Shown here in pieces: positions 9,188 to 18,596 of a stretch of DNA of 64,000 bases. How positions within the stretch are numbered: the first letter of the stretch is position 1; each line of letters starts with the position of its first letter. The notes beneath the pieces were generated by a model that did no database searches, was not told the DNA's origin, and saw only the letters and a list, made by a program, of their open reading frames with translations. A program made the translations under genes and the position numbers. Source of the DNA: Pseudomonas fluorescens (GTDB taxonomy: Bacteria > Pseudomonadota > Gammaproteobacteria > Pseudomonadales > Pseudomonadaceae); contig NZ_CABVHK010000007.1 in assembly GCF_902497785.1 (NCBI RefSeq), positions 242,358 through 306,357 on the forward strand, given 5' to 3'.

Positions 9188-10042
9188 TTACGCGGCGATC
9201 GACAACTTGAGCTTGTTCATCGCGCTCTTCTCAAGCTGACGAATACGCTCGGCCGACACGTTGTACTTCTGCGCCAGGTCGTGCAGCGTGGCTTTCTCTT
9301 CAGCCAGCCAGCGCTGATAGAGGATGTCACGGCTGCGGTCGTCCAGCACTTCCAGCGCTTCGTGCAGGTTGTGATTGGAGTTGTCGCTCCAGTCGGCATC
9401 TTCCAGTTGACGGGCCGGGTCGTACCGGTGGTCCTCCAGATAGTTGGCCGGCGACTGGAAAGCGCTGTCGTCGTCCGCTTCTGCGGCCGGGTCGAAGGCC
9501 ATGTCATGGCCGGTCAGGCGACTTTCCATTTCACGCACTTCCCGAGGCTCTACACCGAGGCTTTCGGCCACACGGTGAACTTCCTCGTTGTTCAGCCACG
9601 CCAGACGCTTCTTCTGGCTGCGCAGGTTGAAGAACAGCTTGCGCTGGGCCTTGGTGGTCGCGACTTTCACAATGCGCCAGTTGCGCAGGATGAACTCGTG
9701 AATTTCCGCCTTGATCCAGTGCACCGCGAACGAAACCAGACGCACACCCATTTCCGGGTTAAAGCGTTTCACAGCCTTCATGAGGCCGACGTTGCCTTCC
9801 TGGATCAGGTCAGCCTGAGCCAGACCGTAGCCGGAATAGCTACGGGCGATATGTACGACAAAACGCAGGTGGGCGAGCACCATCTGCCGAGCCGCCCCCA
9901 AATCCTGCTCATAATAGAGACTCTCGGCCAGTTCACGCTCCTGCTCCGGCGTCAGCAAAGGAATGCTGTTCACGGTGTGCACATAGGCTTCCAGGTTCGC
10001 ACCCGGGACCAGAGCATATGCAGGTTGCAAAGAATTGGTCAT
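9188..10042 (-). CDS. rpoH: RNA polymerase sigma-32 factor RpoH
   Basis: The heat-shock sigma factor (284 residues). Region 2 is seen in [31 protein letters not shown]..., the RpoH box in the region of [15 protein letters not shown], and region 4 in the C-terminal helix-turn-helix [22 protein letters not shown] start at the ATG at 10040-10042, which begins [14 protein letters not shown] and follows a perfect GGAGG at 10052-10056; the longer open frame upstream has no such site. It lies downstream of ftsEX in the same direction, the classical gammaproteobacterial arrangement, with 112 bases between the ftsX stop and the rpoH start that may hold its own promoters. Confidence 0.96.
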   Translation of the reverse strand: MTNSLQPAYALVPGANLEAYVHTVNSIPLLTPEQERELAESLYYEQDLGAARQMVLAHLRFVVHIARSYSGYGLAQADLIQEGNVGLMKAVKRFNPEMGVRLVSFAVHWIKAEIHEFILRNWRIVKVATTKAQRKLFFNLRSQKKRLAWLNNEEVHRVAESLGVEPREVREMESRLTGHDMAFDPAAEADDDSAFQSPANYLEDHRYDPARQLEDADWSDNSNHNLHEALEVLDDRSRDILYQRWLAEEKATLHDLAQKYNVSAERIRQLEKSAMNKLKLSIAA

Positions 10043-10154
10043 ACGAAAAAACCTCCGACTTACAAACTCGTGCAGTTCAGCACTGCGAAAATTGACCGGA
10101 AACCGTAGGACAAGTTCCCATAAACGCTGAAAGGTCAATACGAGCAAAGTGATA

Positions 10155-11177
10155 CTACTTAGGCGCAAGCTCCCTCAGGTGGCGTGCGACTGCAATCCAT
10201 GCACCGATATACCCCAACAGCACCGCGCCAAGCAAGAGCGACAGACCGTCGGCAACCGGCACACCAGCCAGGGCAAAATCACTGCCATACAAACCGGCCA
10301 GCCCGACCACCGCGTCATTCAGCCAGTCAAGGCCGAACGCCAATACACCCCAGGAAAGTATCCCCGCACCGAAGCCATACAACGCACCCATATATAGAAA
10401 AGGTCTGCGCACATAGCTGTCAGTGCCGCCGACGAGTTTAATCACTTCTATCTCTGTGCGGCGGTTTTCAATATGAAGACGAATGGTATTGCCTATCACC
10501 AAAAGTAATGCAGAAACCAGAAGCACGGTCAGACCGAAGACAAATCGGTCGCCCAGCTTGAGGATGGCTGCCAGACGCTCGACCCAGACTAGATCAAGTT
10601 GCGCCTGTTGTACCTTGGGCAATTCGGAAAGTTTTTGTCGTAATGCTTCAAGCGCGGGCTTGTCGACCTCGTTCGGCGTGACCAGGACTACGCCCGGCAG
10701 CGGGTTTTCCGGCAATTCCTTCAGCGCCTCACCCAGGCCCGACTGCTGCTGAAACTCTTCCAGCGCCTGATCGCGTCCGACATATTCGGCATCGGCTACA
10801 CCGGGAATGCCTTTGATCTGCTCGCGCAACGACTCGCCTTCCGCAGGGCTGGCATCAAGTTGCAAGTACAGGGAAATCTGCGCCGCACGCTGCCAGGAGC
10901 CGCCGAGGCGCTCGACGTTACTTAGCAGAAGTGACAGCCCCATCGGCAAACTCAGGGCAACTGCCATCACCATGCAGGTGAAGAAACTGCCGATGGGCTG
11001 CTTGCCCAGGCGACGCAGACTGTCCAGCAAACTGGCGCGATGGCTTTCGATCCAGGCGCGGAACAGCGTGGCGAAGTCCGGGCCGTCGTCATCGTCGCGT
11101 TTTTTCTTCTGCTGCTGCGGGTCGGCGGCTTTCGGCGCGACGCGCTCGGAAACCTTGGGGCTGCGTGTCGCACTCAT
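10155..11177 (-). CDS. ftsX: Cell-division protein FtsX
   Basis: The membrane subunit of the FtsEX complex (340 residues), which couples ATP hydrolysis by FtsE to activation of septal peptidoglycan hydrolases. A charged cytoplasmic N-terminus with a lysine/aspartate-rich stretch (residues about 20-33) is followed by one membrane helix, a large periplasmic loop (residues about 90-205), and three more helices in the C-terminal half. It overlaps ftsE by 4 bases (start at 11177, ftsE stop at 11174-11176), so translation is coupled. Confidence 0.95.
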   Translation of the reverse strand: MSATRSPKVSERVAPKAADPQQQKKKRDDDDGPDFATLFRAWIESHRASLLDSLRRLGKQPIGSFFTCMVMAVALSLPMGLSLLLSNVERLGGSWQRAAQISLYLQLDASPAEGESLREQIKGIPGVADAEYVGRDQALEEFQQQSGLGEALKELPENPLPGVVLVTPNEVDKPALEALRQKLSELPKVQQAQLDLVWVERLAAILKLGDRFVFGLTVLLVSALLLVIGNTIRLHIENRRTEIEVIKLVGGTDSYVRRPFLYMGALYGFGAGILSWGVLAFGLDWLNDAVVGLAGLYGSDFALAGVPVADGLSLLLGAVLLGYIGAWIAVARHLRELAPK

Positions 11178-11845
11178 ACGCCCGCCTCCCCGTCGCCGAT
11201 CAATCGGCCGCGTTGCAGGGTCAGCATGCGGTGACGCATGCGGGCGATCAGCGCCAGGTCGTGACTGGCAATCAGCACGCTGGTGCCCAGACGGTTGATG
11301 TCTTCGAACACGCCCATGATTTCTGCGGCCAGACGCGGGTCCAGGTTACCGGTCGGTTCATCCGCCAGCAGCAAGGCCGGGCGGTGAACGATGGCGCGGG
11401 CGATGCCGACGCGCTGTTGCTGACCGGTGGACAGGTCGCCGGGGTACAGATCGGTCTTGTCCGACAGCGCCACGCGCTCCAGCGCCGAATCCACGCGTTT
11501 GACGATTTCGGCTTTGGACAAACCGAGAATCTGCAACGGCAGCGCAATGTTGTTGAACACGGTGCGATCGAACAGCAACTGGTGATTCTGGAACACCACC
11601 CCGATCTGCCGCCGCAGGTAAGGAATCTGCGCGTTGCTGATGGTGGCAAGGTCCTGGCCGGCCAGCAGCAATTTGCCGGTGGTCGGTCGCTCCATCGCCA
11701 GCAGCAGGCGCAGCAAGGTGCTTTTACCGGCGCCGGAGTGGCCGGTAACAAACAGGAACTCGCCGCGACGGACCCGAAAGCTCAGCTCATGCAAGCCGAC
11801 GTGACCGTTCGGGTAGCGTTTACCGACCTGCTCGAAACGAATCAT
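11174..11845 (-). CDS. ftsE: Cell-division ATP-binding protein FtsE
   Basis: A 223-residue ABC ATPase working with FtsX at the septum. Walker A is GHSGAGKST (residues about 35-43), the Q loop is VVFQNHQLL, the signature is [14 protein letters not shown] and Walker B is [11 protein letters not shown], followed by the H loop ASHDLAL. It begins [14 protein letters not shown] and overlaps ftsY by 4 bases, giving a contiguous ftsY-ftsE-ftsX operon. Confidence 0.97.
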   Translation of the reverse strand: MIRFEQVGKRYPNGHVGLHELSFRVRRGEFLFVTGHSGAGKSTLLRLLLAMERPTTGKLLLAGQDLATISNAQIPYLRRQIGVVFQNHQLLFDRTVFNNIALPLQILGLSKAEIVKRVDSALERVALSDKTDLYPGDLSTGQQQRVGIARAIVHRPALLLADEPTGNLDPRLAAEIMGVFEDINRLGTSVLIASHDLALIARMRHRMLTLQRGRLIGDGEAGV

Positions 11846-13341
11846 GAACGCTCCCGCTCGGCAAACAGTGCCTGGACAAAGGGTTCTGCTTCAAAAGTAC
11901 GCAAATCATCGATGCCTTCACCGACGCCGATGTAGCGAATCGGCAGGCCAAACTGCTTGGCCAGGGCGAAAATCACCCCGCCCTTGGCAGTGCCGTCGAG
12001 CTTGGTCAGCGCCAGGCCGGTCAGTTCGACGGTCTGGTTGAATTGCTTGGCCTGGTTGATGGCGTTCTGTCCGGTGCCGGCGTCGAGCACCAGCAGCACC
12101 TCGTGCGGCGCGTCGGCGTCGAGCTTGCCGATCACCCGGCGAACCTTCTTCAACTCTTCCATCAAATTGTCTTTGGTGTGCAGACGACCGGCGGTGTCGG
12201 CGATCAACACGTCGATGCCGCGAGCCTTGGCGGCTTGCACGGCGTCGAAGATAACCGAAGCCGAGTCGGCGCCGGTGTGCTGGGCGATGACCGGAATCTT
12301 GTTGCGCTCGCCCCAGACTTGCAGTTGCTCGACGGCCGCCGCGCGGAAGGTATCACCGGCCGCGAGCATGACTTTCTTGCCTTCCAGCTGCAGCTTCTTC
12401 GCCAGTTTGCCGATGGTGGTGGTCTTGCCGGCGCCGTTGACGCCCACCACCAGAATCACAAACGGCTTGTTCTGCGAGGTGATTTTCAGCGGCTGTTCGA
12501 CCGGCTTGAGCATCGCCGCCAGTTCAGCTTGCAGCGATTTGTACAGTGCGTCGGCGTCCGCCAGCTCTTTGCGCGCGACTTTCTGGGTCAGGTGCTGGAT
12601 GATCACCGACGTCGCCTCGACGCCCACGTCTGCGGTCAGCAGACGGGTTTCGATGTCTTCGAGCAGCTCGTCATCGATGATCTTCTTGCCGAGGAACAGG
12701 CTGGCCATGCCTTCGCCAATGCTGGCGCTGGTCTTGGACAGGCCTTGCTTGAGGCGGGCGAAGAAACCGGCTTTGGATTCCTCGGTGCGCGGCGGCTCGG
12801 CCAGGACTTCGACGGGAACAACGGGCGCGGCGACGACCGGGGCAACCGCGGGAGCCGGCACAGACGCTTCAACCACTGGAGCGACGAGCGCAGGAATCAC
12901 TGGTTCCGGAGCAACCGGCTCAGGCTCGGCCACGACCACCGGCGCAACGACCGGCTCAATTACCGGTGCTTGAACAGGCTCAGGCGCGAAGGCACTCGGC
13001 GCCGGAATCGGCGGCGTTACATGTGGCGCCAGTTCATCTTCAACCAAGGCCACCGGCTCTTCTGCCACCGGCAAAGTCAGCCACGGCTCGGCGACCGGTG
13101 TCAGCGGCTGTTCAACTACAACTTCAGGCTCCGCCTCAACCACCGGTTGCAGCACCGGCTCGGCAATCGGCAAGACAATCGGCGCGGGCTCTTCTTCGAT
13201 TACCGGCGCCGGTGCTGGCTCAGGGAGTGGCTGTGGCTGTTCGACGACGGTTTCCTGCGGCTTTTTGCGCAGCCATCCGAACAGGCCTTTCTTCTCGCCA
13301 GCCGCAGCTGGGGCTTTCTTGTCGTCGTTGGAACCAAACAT
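11842..13341 (-). CDS. ftsY: Signal recognition particle receptor FtsY
   Basis: The SRP receptor GTPase (499 residues) that docks ribosome-SRP complexes at the inner membrane. Residues about 30-185 form an acidic, proline/valine/alanine-rich low-complexity A domain with repeated PEPV-like motifs. The NG domain follows, with GVNGAGKTTTIGKLAKKL (G1), DTFRAAAVEQL, DTAGRLHTKDNLM (G3) and TKLDGTAKGG (G4). First gene of the ftsYEX block and divergent from the M16 peptidase genes. The A domain is long but within the range seen in Pseudomonas. Confidence 0.96.
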   Translation of the reverse strand: MFGSNDDKKAPAAAGEKKGLFGWLRKKPQETVVEQPQPLPEPAPAPVIEEEPAPIVLPIAEPVLQPVVEAEPEVVVEQPLTPVAEPWLTLPVAEEPVALVEDELAPHVTPPIPAPSAFAPEPVQAPVIEPVVAPVVVAEPEPVAPEPVIPALVAPVVEASVPAPAVAPVVAAPVVPVEVLAEPPRTEESKAGFFARLKQGLSKTSASIGEGMASLFLGKKIIDDELLEDIETRLLTADVGVEATSVIIQHLTQKVARKELADADALYKSLQAELAAMLKPVEQPLKITSQNKPFVILVVGVNGAGKTTTIGKLAKKLQLEGKKVMLAAGDTFRAAAVEQLQVWGERNKIPVIAQHTGADSASVIFDAVQAAKARGIDVLIADTAGRLHTKDNLMEELKKVRRVIGKLDADAPHEVLLVLDAGTGQNAINQAKQFNQTVELTGLALTKLDGTAKGGVIFALAKQFGLPIRYIGVGEGIDDLRTFEAEPFVQALFAERERS

Positions 13342-13685
13342 GGAGGACGGCTATCTCACGGTAGCGACGCGCCAAAGGGCGCCTCGGTGGATAAATATTC
13401 GATGCAGAACAGACTGCGATTGACTCAGCTTGTTCACGCGCAACATTTTCTGGAGGTGCAAATGGCACCTTACAAAAACGATTTCACGAAGGACTGAAGC
13501 GGCAAAATCGGCGAAAAAGCAGAGTTTAGTCGATAAACCACAGCCTTCTGCCGCAAACCCATTCAACCTGATCAGACGCAAAGGCCTGATAGGCGTGGCC
13601 GCCAGTAAAACGGATCAGTATCCTAGCACCCTCTCGCCCGCTGACGCTAAGACCAAGCGGGCAGCCCAACAGGTTTAAAAAACGA
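13342..13685. other. Divergent intergenic region between ftsY and the first M16 peptidase
   Basis: A 344-base gap. It holds no REP element and no reading frame that looks like a gene. It must contain the promoters of both divergent units. A weak ribosome-binding site (CAGGTTT) precedes the peptidase ATG. I see no clear operator or terminator. Confidence 0.6.
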
Positions 13686-15041
13686 ATGAATGCTCTAGCC
13701 CGCCGCGCTGCAGGCCTGCTGTTCAGCACAGTTTGTCTGCCATTTTCAGCCTTCGCTGCCGACCCGCAACCTACCCATGAATTTACCCTCGACAACGGCC
13801 TGAAGGTCGTCGTGCGCGAAGACCATCGGGCGCCGGTGGTGGTTTCCCAAGTCTGGTACAAGGTCGGCTCCAGCTACGAGACGCCGGGCCAGACCGGTCT
13901 GTCCCACGCCCTGGAACACATGATGTTCAAGGGCAGCGACAAAGTCGGCCCCGGTGAAGCGTCGCTGATCTTGCGCGACCTCGGCGCCGAAGAAAATGCT
14001 TTCACCAGCGACGACTTCACCGCTTATTACCAGGTGCTGGCCCGCGACCGTCTGGGTGTGGCCTTCGAGCTGGAAGCCGACCGAATGGCCAACCTGCGCC
14101 TGCCGGCCGACGAGTTCACCCGCGAAATCGAAGTCATCAAGGAAGAGCGTCGCCTGCGCACGGACGACAAGCCGATGTCCAAGGCCTACGAACGCTACAA
14201 GGCGATGGCGTACCCGGCCAGCGGTTACCACACGCCGACCATCGGCTGGATGGCTGACCTCGACCGGATGAAGGTTGAAGAGCTGCGCCACTGGTACCAA
14301 TCCTGGTACGTACCGAACAACGCCACGCTGGTGGTGGTCGGCGACGTGACCCCGGACGAGGTCAAAACCCTGGCCCAGCGCTACTTCGGTCCGATCCCGA
14401 AACGCGACGTACCGCCGGCGAAAATCCCGCTGGAACTGGCCGAGCCCGGCGAACGGCAGATCACCTTGCACGTGCAGACGCAATTGCCGAGCCTGATGCT
14501 GGGCTTTAACGTGCCGAGCGTCGCCACCGCCCAAGACAAACGCTCGGTCAACGCCTTGCGCCTGATTTCGGCCCTGCTTGACGGCGGCTACAGCGGGCGC
14601 ATCCCGACGCAACTGGAGCGCGGCGAAGAGCTGGTGTCCGGCGGCTCGTCGAGCTACGACGCCTACACCCGGGGCGATAGCCTGTTTACCCTGTCGGCAA
14701 CGCCGAACACCCAGAAAAACAAAACCATGGCCCAGGCCGAAGCCGGTCTGTGGAAATTGCTCGATCAGTTGAAAAGCACCGCGCCGTCCGCCGAAGAGCT
14801 GGAACGCGTGCGGGCTCAAGTGATTGCCGGCCTGGTCTACGAGCGTGATTCGATCACCAGTCAGGCAACTGCCATCGGCCAACTGGAAACGGTCGGCCTG
14901 TCGTGGAAACTGATGGACACCGAACTGGCCGAACTGGAAAGCGTCACCCCGCAAGACATCCAGAACGCCGCCAAGCTGTATTTCACCCGCGAACGTCTCA
15001 GCGTCGCCCATGTCCTGCCACTGGAGACGACTCATGAGTGA
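13686..15041 (+). CDS. M16B zinc peptidase, catalytic subunit (first pair)
   Basis: A 451-residue insulinase/pitrilysin-family peptidase with an N-terminal signal peptide (cut probably near FAA-DPQ, residue 25), so it acts in the periplasm. The inverted zinc motif HALEH is at residues 74-78, and the downstream AFELEADRM segment supplies the third ligand glutamate. Two M16 half-domains can be made out, the second starting near residue 210. The next gene encodes an M16 partner without the zinc motif and overlaps it by 8 bases, as in heterodimeric M16B peptidases. Substrate unknown. Confidence 0.92.
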   Translation: MNALARRAAGLLFSTVCLPFSAFAADPQPTHEFTLDNGLKVVVREDHRAPVVVSQVWYKVGSSYETPGQTGLSHALEHMMFKGSDKVGPGEASLILRDLGAEENAFTSDDFTAYYQVLARDRLGVAFELEADRMANLRLPADEFTREIEVIKEERRLRTDDKPMSKAYERYKAMAYPASGYHTPTIGWMADLDRMKVEELRHWYQSWYVPNNATLVVVGDVTPDEVKTLAQRYFGPIPKRDVPPAKIPLELAEPGERQITLHVQTQLPSLMLGFNVPSVATAQDKRSVNALRLISALLDGGYSGRIPTQLERGEELVSGGSSSYDAYTRGDSLFTLSATPNTQKNKTMAQAEAGLWKLLDQLKSTAPSAEELERVRAQVIAGLVYERDSITSQATAIGQLETVGLSWKLMDTELAELESVTPQDIQNAAKLYFTRERLSVAHVLPLETTHE

Positions 15042-16524
15042 GCGTAAAAAACCCCGCCTGGCCTTGATTGGCCTGATCGCCGTTGCGCTGATCGGCTCTG
15101 CGTCCTTCTATTTCCTGAAGTCCGATGAGTCCAACGCCAGCGAAGCCCTCGACAAGGCCAAATCCAGCCAGAAGCTGCAATCGCTGGCCGAACTCGACGG
15201 CAAGGCACCGAGCCGCCGCAGCCTCGACGTGCAGACCTGGAACACCGCCGAAGGCGCCAAGGTGCTGTTCGTCGAAGCGCGCGAGTTGCCGATGTTCGAC
15301 CTGCGCCTGATCTTCGCCGCCGGCAGCAGCCAGGACGGCGACGCGCCGGGGCTGGCGGTGCTGACCAACGCAATGCTCAACGAAGGCGTGGCCGGCAAAG
15401 ATGTCGGCGCCATCGCTCAGGGCTTCGAAGGCCTCGGTGCCGACTTCGGCAACGGCGCGTTCAAGGACATGGCACTGGCTTCGTTGCGCAGCCTGAGTGC
15501 CGCGGACAAACGCGAGCCTGCGTTGCAGTTGTTCGCTGAAGTCATCGGCAAGCCGACCTTCCCGGCCGATTCGTTTGCACGCATCAAGAACCAGATGCTC
15601 GCCGGCTTCGAATACCAGAAACAGAACCCCGGCAAACTGGCCAGTCTGGAGCTGATGAACCGCTTGTACGGCGATCACCCGTATGCGCATTCGAGCGATG
15701 GCACGGCGAAAACCGTTCCGGCGATCACGCTGGCGCAATTGAAAGCGTTTCATGAGAAGGCCTACGCCGCCGGCAACGTGGTGATTGCGCTGGTGGGCGA
15801 CCTGTCTCGCGCTGAAGCCGAGGCGATTGCGGCGCAAGTGTCCAGCGCCCTGCCCAAGGGCCCTGCACTGGCAAAACTGGCGCAACCGGTCGAGCCGAAA
15901 GCCAGCATCGGCCACATCGAGTTTCCCTCGAAACAGACCAACCTGATGCTCGCGCAACTGGGCATCGACCGTGACGATCCGGATTACGCCGCCCTGTCCA
16001 TGGGTAACCAGATCCTCGGCGGCGGTGGCTTCGGCACCCGCCTGATGAGCGAAGTGCGCGAGAAGCGCGGCCTGACCTACGGCGTGTATTCGGGCTTCAC
16101 CCCGATGCAGGCGCGCGGCCCGTTCATGATCAACCTGCAAACCCGCGCCGAGATGAGTGAAGGCACGCTGAAACTGGTGCAGGATGTGCTCGCCGACTAC
16201 CTTAAAACCGGCCCGACCGAAAAAGAGCTCGAAGACGCCAAGCGTGAACTGGCCGGCAGCTTCCCGCTGTCCACCGCCAGCAACGCCGACATCGTCGGCC
16301 AACTCGGCGCGATGGGTTTCTACAACCTGCCGTTGAGCTACCTGGAAGACTTCATGCAGCAGTCCCAGAGCCTGACCGTCGAGCAAGTCAAAGCCGCACT
16401 GAACAAACACTTGAGCACGGACAAAATGGTCATCGTCACCGCTGGCCCTACCGTGCCGCAAAAGCCGTTACCGGCCCCATCTGATAAACCTGCCGAGCAG
16501 CCGCTCGGGGTTCCGGAGCATTAA
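15034..16524 (+). CDS. M16B peptidase partner subunit lacking HxxEH (first pair)
   Basis: A 496-residue M16-family protein that lacks the HxxEH zinc motif: the matching segment reads LTNAMLNEGVAGK. It keeps the C-terminal EVREKRGLTYGVYSGF block, whose Arg and Tyr help hold substrate in family partners. An uncleaved-looking membrane anchor spans about residues 9-27. The start ATG at 15034 overlaps the previous stop by 8 bases; a longer frame from 15010 would begin inside the upstream gene. It very likely forms a heterodimer with the preceding peptidase. It overlaps rsmD by one base. Confidence 0.9.
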   Translation: MSERKKPRLALIGLIAVALIGSASFYFLKSDESNASEALDKAKSSQKLQSLAELDGKAPSRRSLDVQTWNTAEGAKVLFVEARELPMFDLRLIFAAGSSQDGDAPGLAVLTNAMLNEGVAGKDVGAIAQGFEGLGADFGNGAFKDMALASLRSLSAADKREPALQLFAEVIGKPTFPADSFARIKNQMLAGFEYQKQNPGKLASLELMNRLYGDHPYAHSSDGTAKTVPAITLAQLKAFHEKAYAAGNVVIALVGDLSRAEAEAIAAQVSSALPKGPALAKLAQPVEPKASIGHIEFPSKQTNLMLAQLGIDRDDPDYAALSMGNQILGGGGFGTRLMSEVREKRGLTYGVYSGFTPMQARGPFMINLQTRAEMSEGTLKLVQDVLADYLKTGPTEKELEDAKRELAGSFPLSTASNADIVGQLGAMGFYNLPLSYLEDFMQQSQSLTVEQVKAALNKHLSTDKMVIVTAGPTVPQKPLPAPSDKPAEQPLGVPEH

Positions 16525-17126
16525 TGGCCACTTCCCGTCCAAAAAAACCCGTCCACAACGTGCACAACGGCGTGAACCAACTGCGCATCATTGGCGGTGA
16601 ATGGGGCAGCCGAAAGCTGAGCTTCCCTGATGCACCGGGCCTGCGTCCGACCCCGGACCGGGTGCGTGAGACCCTGTTCAACTGGCTCGCACCGTATGTT
16701 GCGGGCGCCAAGGTGCTTGATCCGTTCGCCGGCAGCGGCGCGCTGTTTCTCGAAGCCTTGTCCCGTGGCGCGGCCATGGGCCAGGCGCTGGACGCGAGCA
16801 ACATCGCGGTGTCCTGCATCAAGGAACACCTGGGCACCCTGCGCTGCACCACCGGCCAGGTGCAAACCGCTGACGCGTTGCGTTATCTGGAAACCCAGCC
16901 CGCAGTGGCTTACGACCTGGTGTTCCTCGACCCGCCGTTCAACCAGAACCTGTTGCCCGCCGTGTGCACCCTGCTCGAAGAGCGCCAATGGCTGGCGGAC
17001 GACGCCTGGGTCTACACCGAAAGTGAAAATGCGCCCTCGACGCTGGGATTGCCAGCTAACTGGCGCCTGCACCGCGAGCAGAAATCCGGGCGGGTTTACT
17101 ACGCGCTGTGGCAACGCAGCCAATAA
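16524..17126 (+). CDS. rsmD: 16S rRNA (guanine(966)-N(2))-methyltransferase
   Basis: A 200-residue methyltransferase for m2G966 of 16S rRNA. It has the opening LRIIGGEWGSRKLSFPD, the RPTPDRVRETLFNWL segment, the SAM-binding VLDPFAGSGALFLEAL and the catalytic DPPFNQNLL (the DPPF form of the NPPY motif). Its ATG overlaps the stop of the upstream M16 partner gene (TAATG), so it is translationally coupled to the peptidases. It separates the two M16 pairs. Confidence 0.95.
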   Translation: MATSRPKKPVHNVHNGVNQLRIIGGEWGSRKLSFPDAPGLRPTPDRVRETLFNWLAPYVAGAKVLDPFAGSGALFLEALSRGAAMGQALDASNIAVSCIKEHLGTLRCTTGQVQTADALRYLETQPAVAYDLVFLDPPFNQNLLPAVCTLLEERQWLADDAWVYTESENAPSTLGLPANWRLHREQKSGRVYYALWQRSQ

Positions 17127-17252
17127 CTGCCGCGCGGTACGATCTGTCCAGCTGAATGCCCGCTGTGCGTTAACTATCTACCGCACAACGGCGCATACAA
17201 ATCCTCACAGTGGCTTACGTAATCTTCGTAAACCACTGAGGACAATTCCCCC

Positions 17253-18596
17253 ATGGACACCTACCGCAGCAGGATGCTGCTTGTTCTATGCCTGGCCCCG
17301 TTAGCGGCATTCGCCGCACCGTCACCCACACACGAATTCGTTTTGGACAATGGCCTGAAGGTCATCGTGCAAGAGGATCACCGCGCCCCGGTGGTGACCT
17401 CTCAGCTCTGGTTCAAGGTTGGGTCCATCGACGAGGCACCGGGGCAGACCGGCCTGTCCCATGCTCTGGAACACATGCTCTACAAAGGCAGTAGCAAGAC
17501 GTGCGCAGGAGAAGCGGCGGCAATTCTTGAATCACTGGGCGCGGCGGAAAACGCCGTGACCAGCAAAGATGTGACCTTTTACTACCAGACGCTGGCCACC
17601 CCCTACCTCGGCGTAGCGTTCGAGTTGATGGCCGATCTCATGTCGACCGCACACTTGCGGGCCGAAGACCTGACGCCGGAGTTGGCGGTGATTCGCGAAG
17701 AGCGTCGCCAGTTGGTGGACGACAGCCCCGATGAGACCGCGCTCGAACGGCTCATGACACTGGCCAGTCCCACCAGCAGCTACCGCACTCCGGTCATCGG
17801 CTGGATGAACGACCTGCACCGCTTGAACGCCGCCGATCTGCGCGCCTGGTATGAGTCACGTTACGCACCTGGCAACGCCACGCTGGTGGTCGTCGGTGAC
17901 GTCACGCTCGATCAGGTCAAGCCTCTGGCACAGCGCTACTTCGGCGCTCTCGCCAGCCGCCCCTTTCCCCCTGTTCTGAAGCTGCTGGAGCTGCCGGAAC
18001 CAGGCGAACGCAAACTCTCTCTTTATCAGGCGGTTCCGACGCCAGAGCTGATCATGGCGTTCAATGTGCCCGGCCTGGCGACGGCAGAGGTACGTCAGAC
18101 CGCACACGCCCTGCGCTTGATCGAGATGCTGCTGGCGGGCTCTCAAAGCGCACGCCTGCAAAAGCGCCTGACGCATCAGGAACAGCTGTTCTCTCATGTC
18201 AGCTCCACCTATGACTTTTACAACCGCAGCGACACGCTTCTGGTGTTGCGGACGCGGCTCAACGGCAAGCATGCCGCCAGCCTCGACGAGGCGCAGACAC
18301 GCATTTGGCAAATACTCGACGAACTGCGATCCACACCGCCCTCCACCGATGAGCTGGAGCGCGCGCGCACGCAACTCATCGCCCGGCGAATTTATGCACG
18401 GGACTTCATCGAGAACACGGCGCAGCACTTGGGCGCCCTGGAGAGCGCCGGACTGTCCTGGCAATTGATGGATCAGGACGTCGCCGACTTAAAGAAAGTG
18501 ACGCCCGATGACATCCGCCGGGCCGCCGAGACGTACTTGATCCGTGAACGCCTGAGCACCGCCCATGTCCTCGTGGAGAAGAAAACCCATGAATAA
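17253..18596 (+). CDS. M16B zinc peptidase, catalytic subunit (second pair)
   Basis: A 447-residue paralogue of the first-pair catalytic subunit. A signal peptide (about residues 1-22, AFAA-PSP) is followed by HEFVLDNGLKVIVQEDHRAPVV, nearly the same opening as its paralogue. The zinc motif HALEH is at residues 70-74 and the third-ligand region reads AFELMADLM with the first glutamate kept, so it should be active. It ends in KTHE with the stop overlapping the next gene by 8 bases, exactly as in the first pair, which points to duplication of a two-gene unit. A 126-base gap separates it from rsmD. Confidence 0.9.
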   Translation: MDTYRSRMLLVLCLAPLAAFAAPSPTHEFVLDNGLKVIVQEDHRAPVVTSQLWFKVGSIDEAPGQTGLSHALEHMLYKGSSKTCAGEAAAILESLGAAENAVTSKDVTFYYQTLATPYLGVAFELMADLMSTAHLRAEDLTPELAVIREERRQLVDDSPDETALERLMTLASPTSSYRTPVIGWMNDLHRLNAADLRAWYESRYAPGNATLVVVGDVTLDQVKPLAQRYFGALASRPFPPVLKLLELPEPGERKLSLYQAVPTPELIMAFNVPGLATAEVRQTAHALRLIEMLLAGSQSARLQKRLTHQEQLFSHVSSTYDFYNRSDTLLVLRTRLNGKHAASLDEAQTRIWQILDELRSTPPSTDELERARTQLIARRIYARDFIENTAQHLGALESAGLSWQLMDQDVADLKKVTPDDIRRAAETYLIRERLSTAHVLVEKKTHE

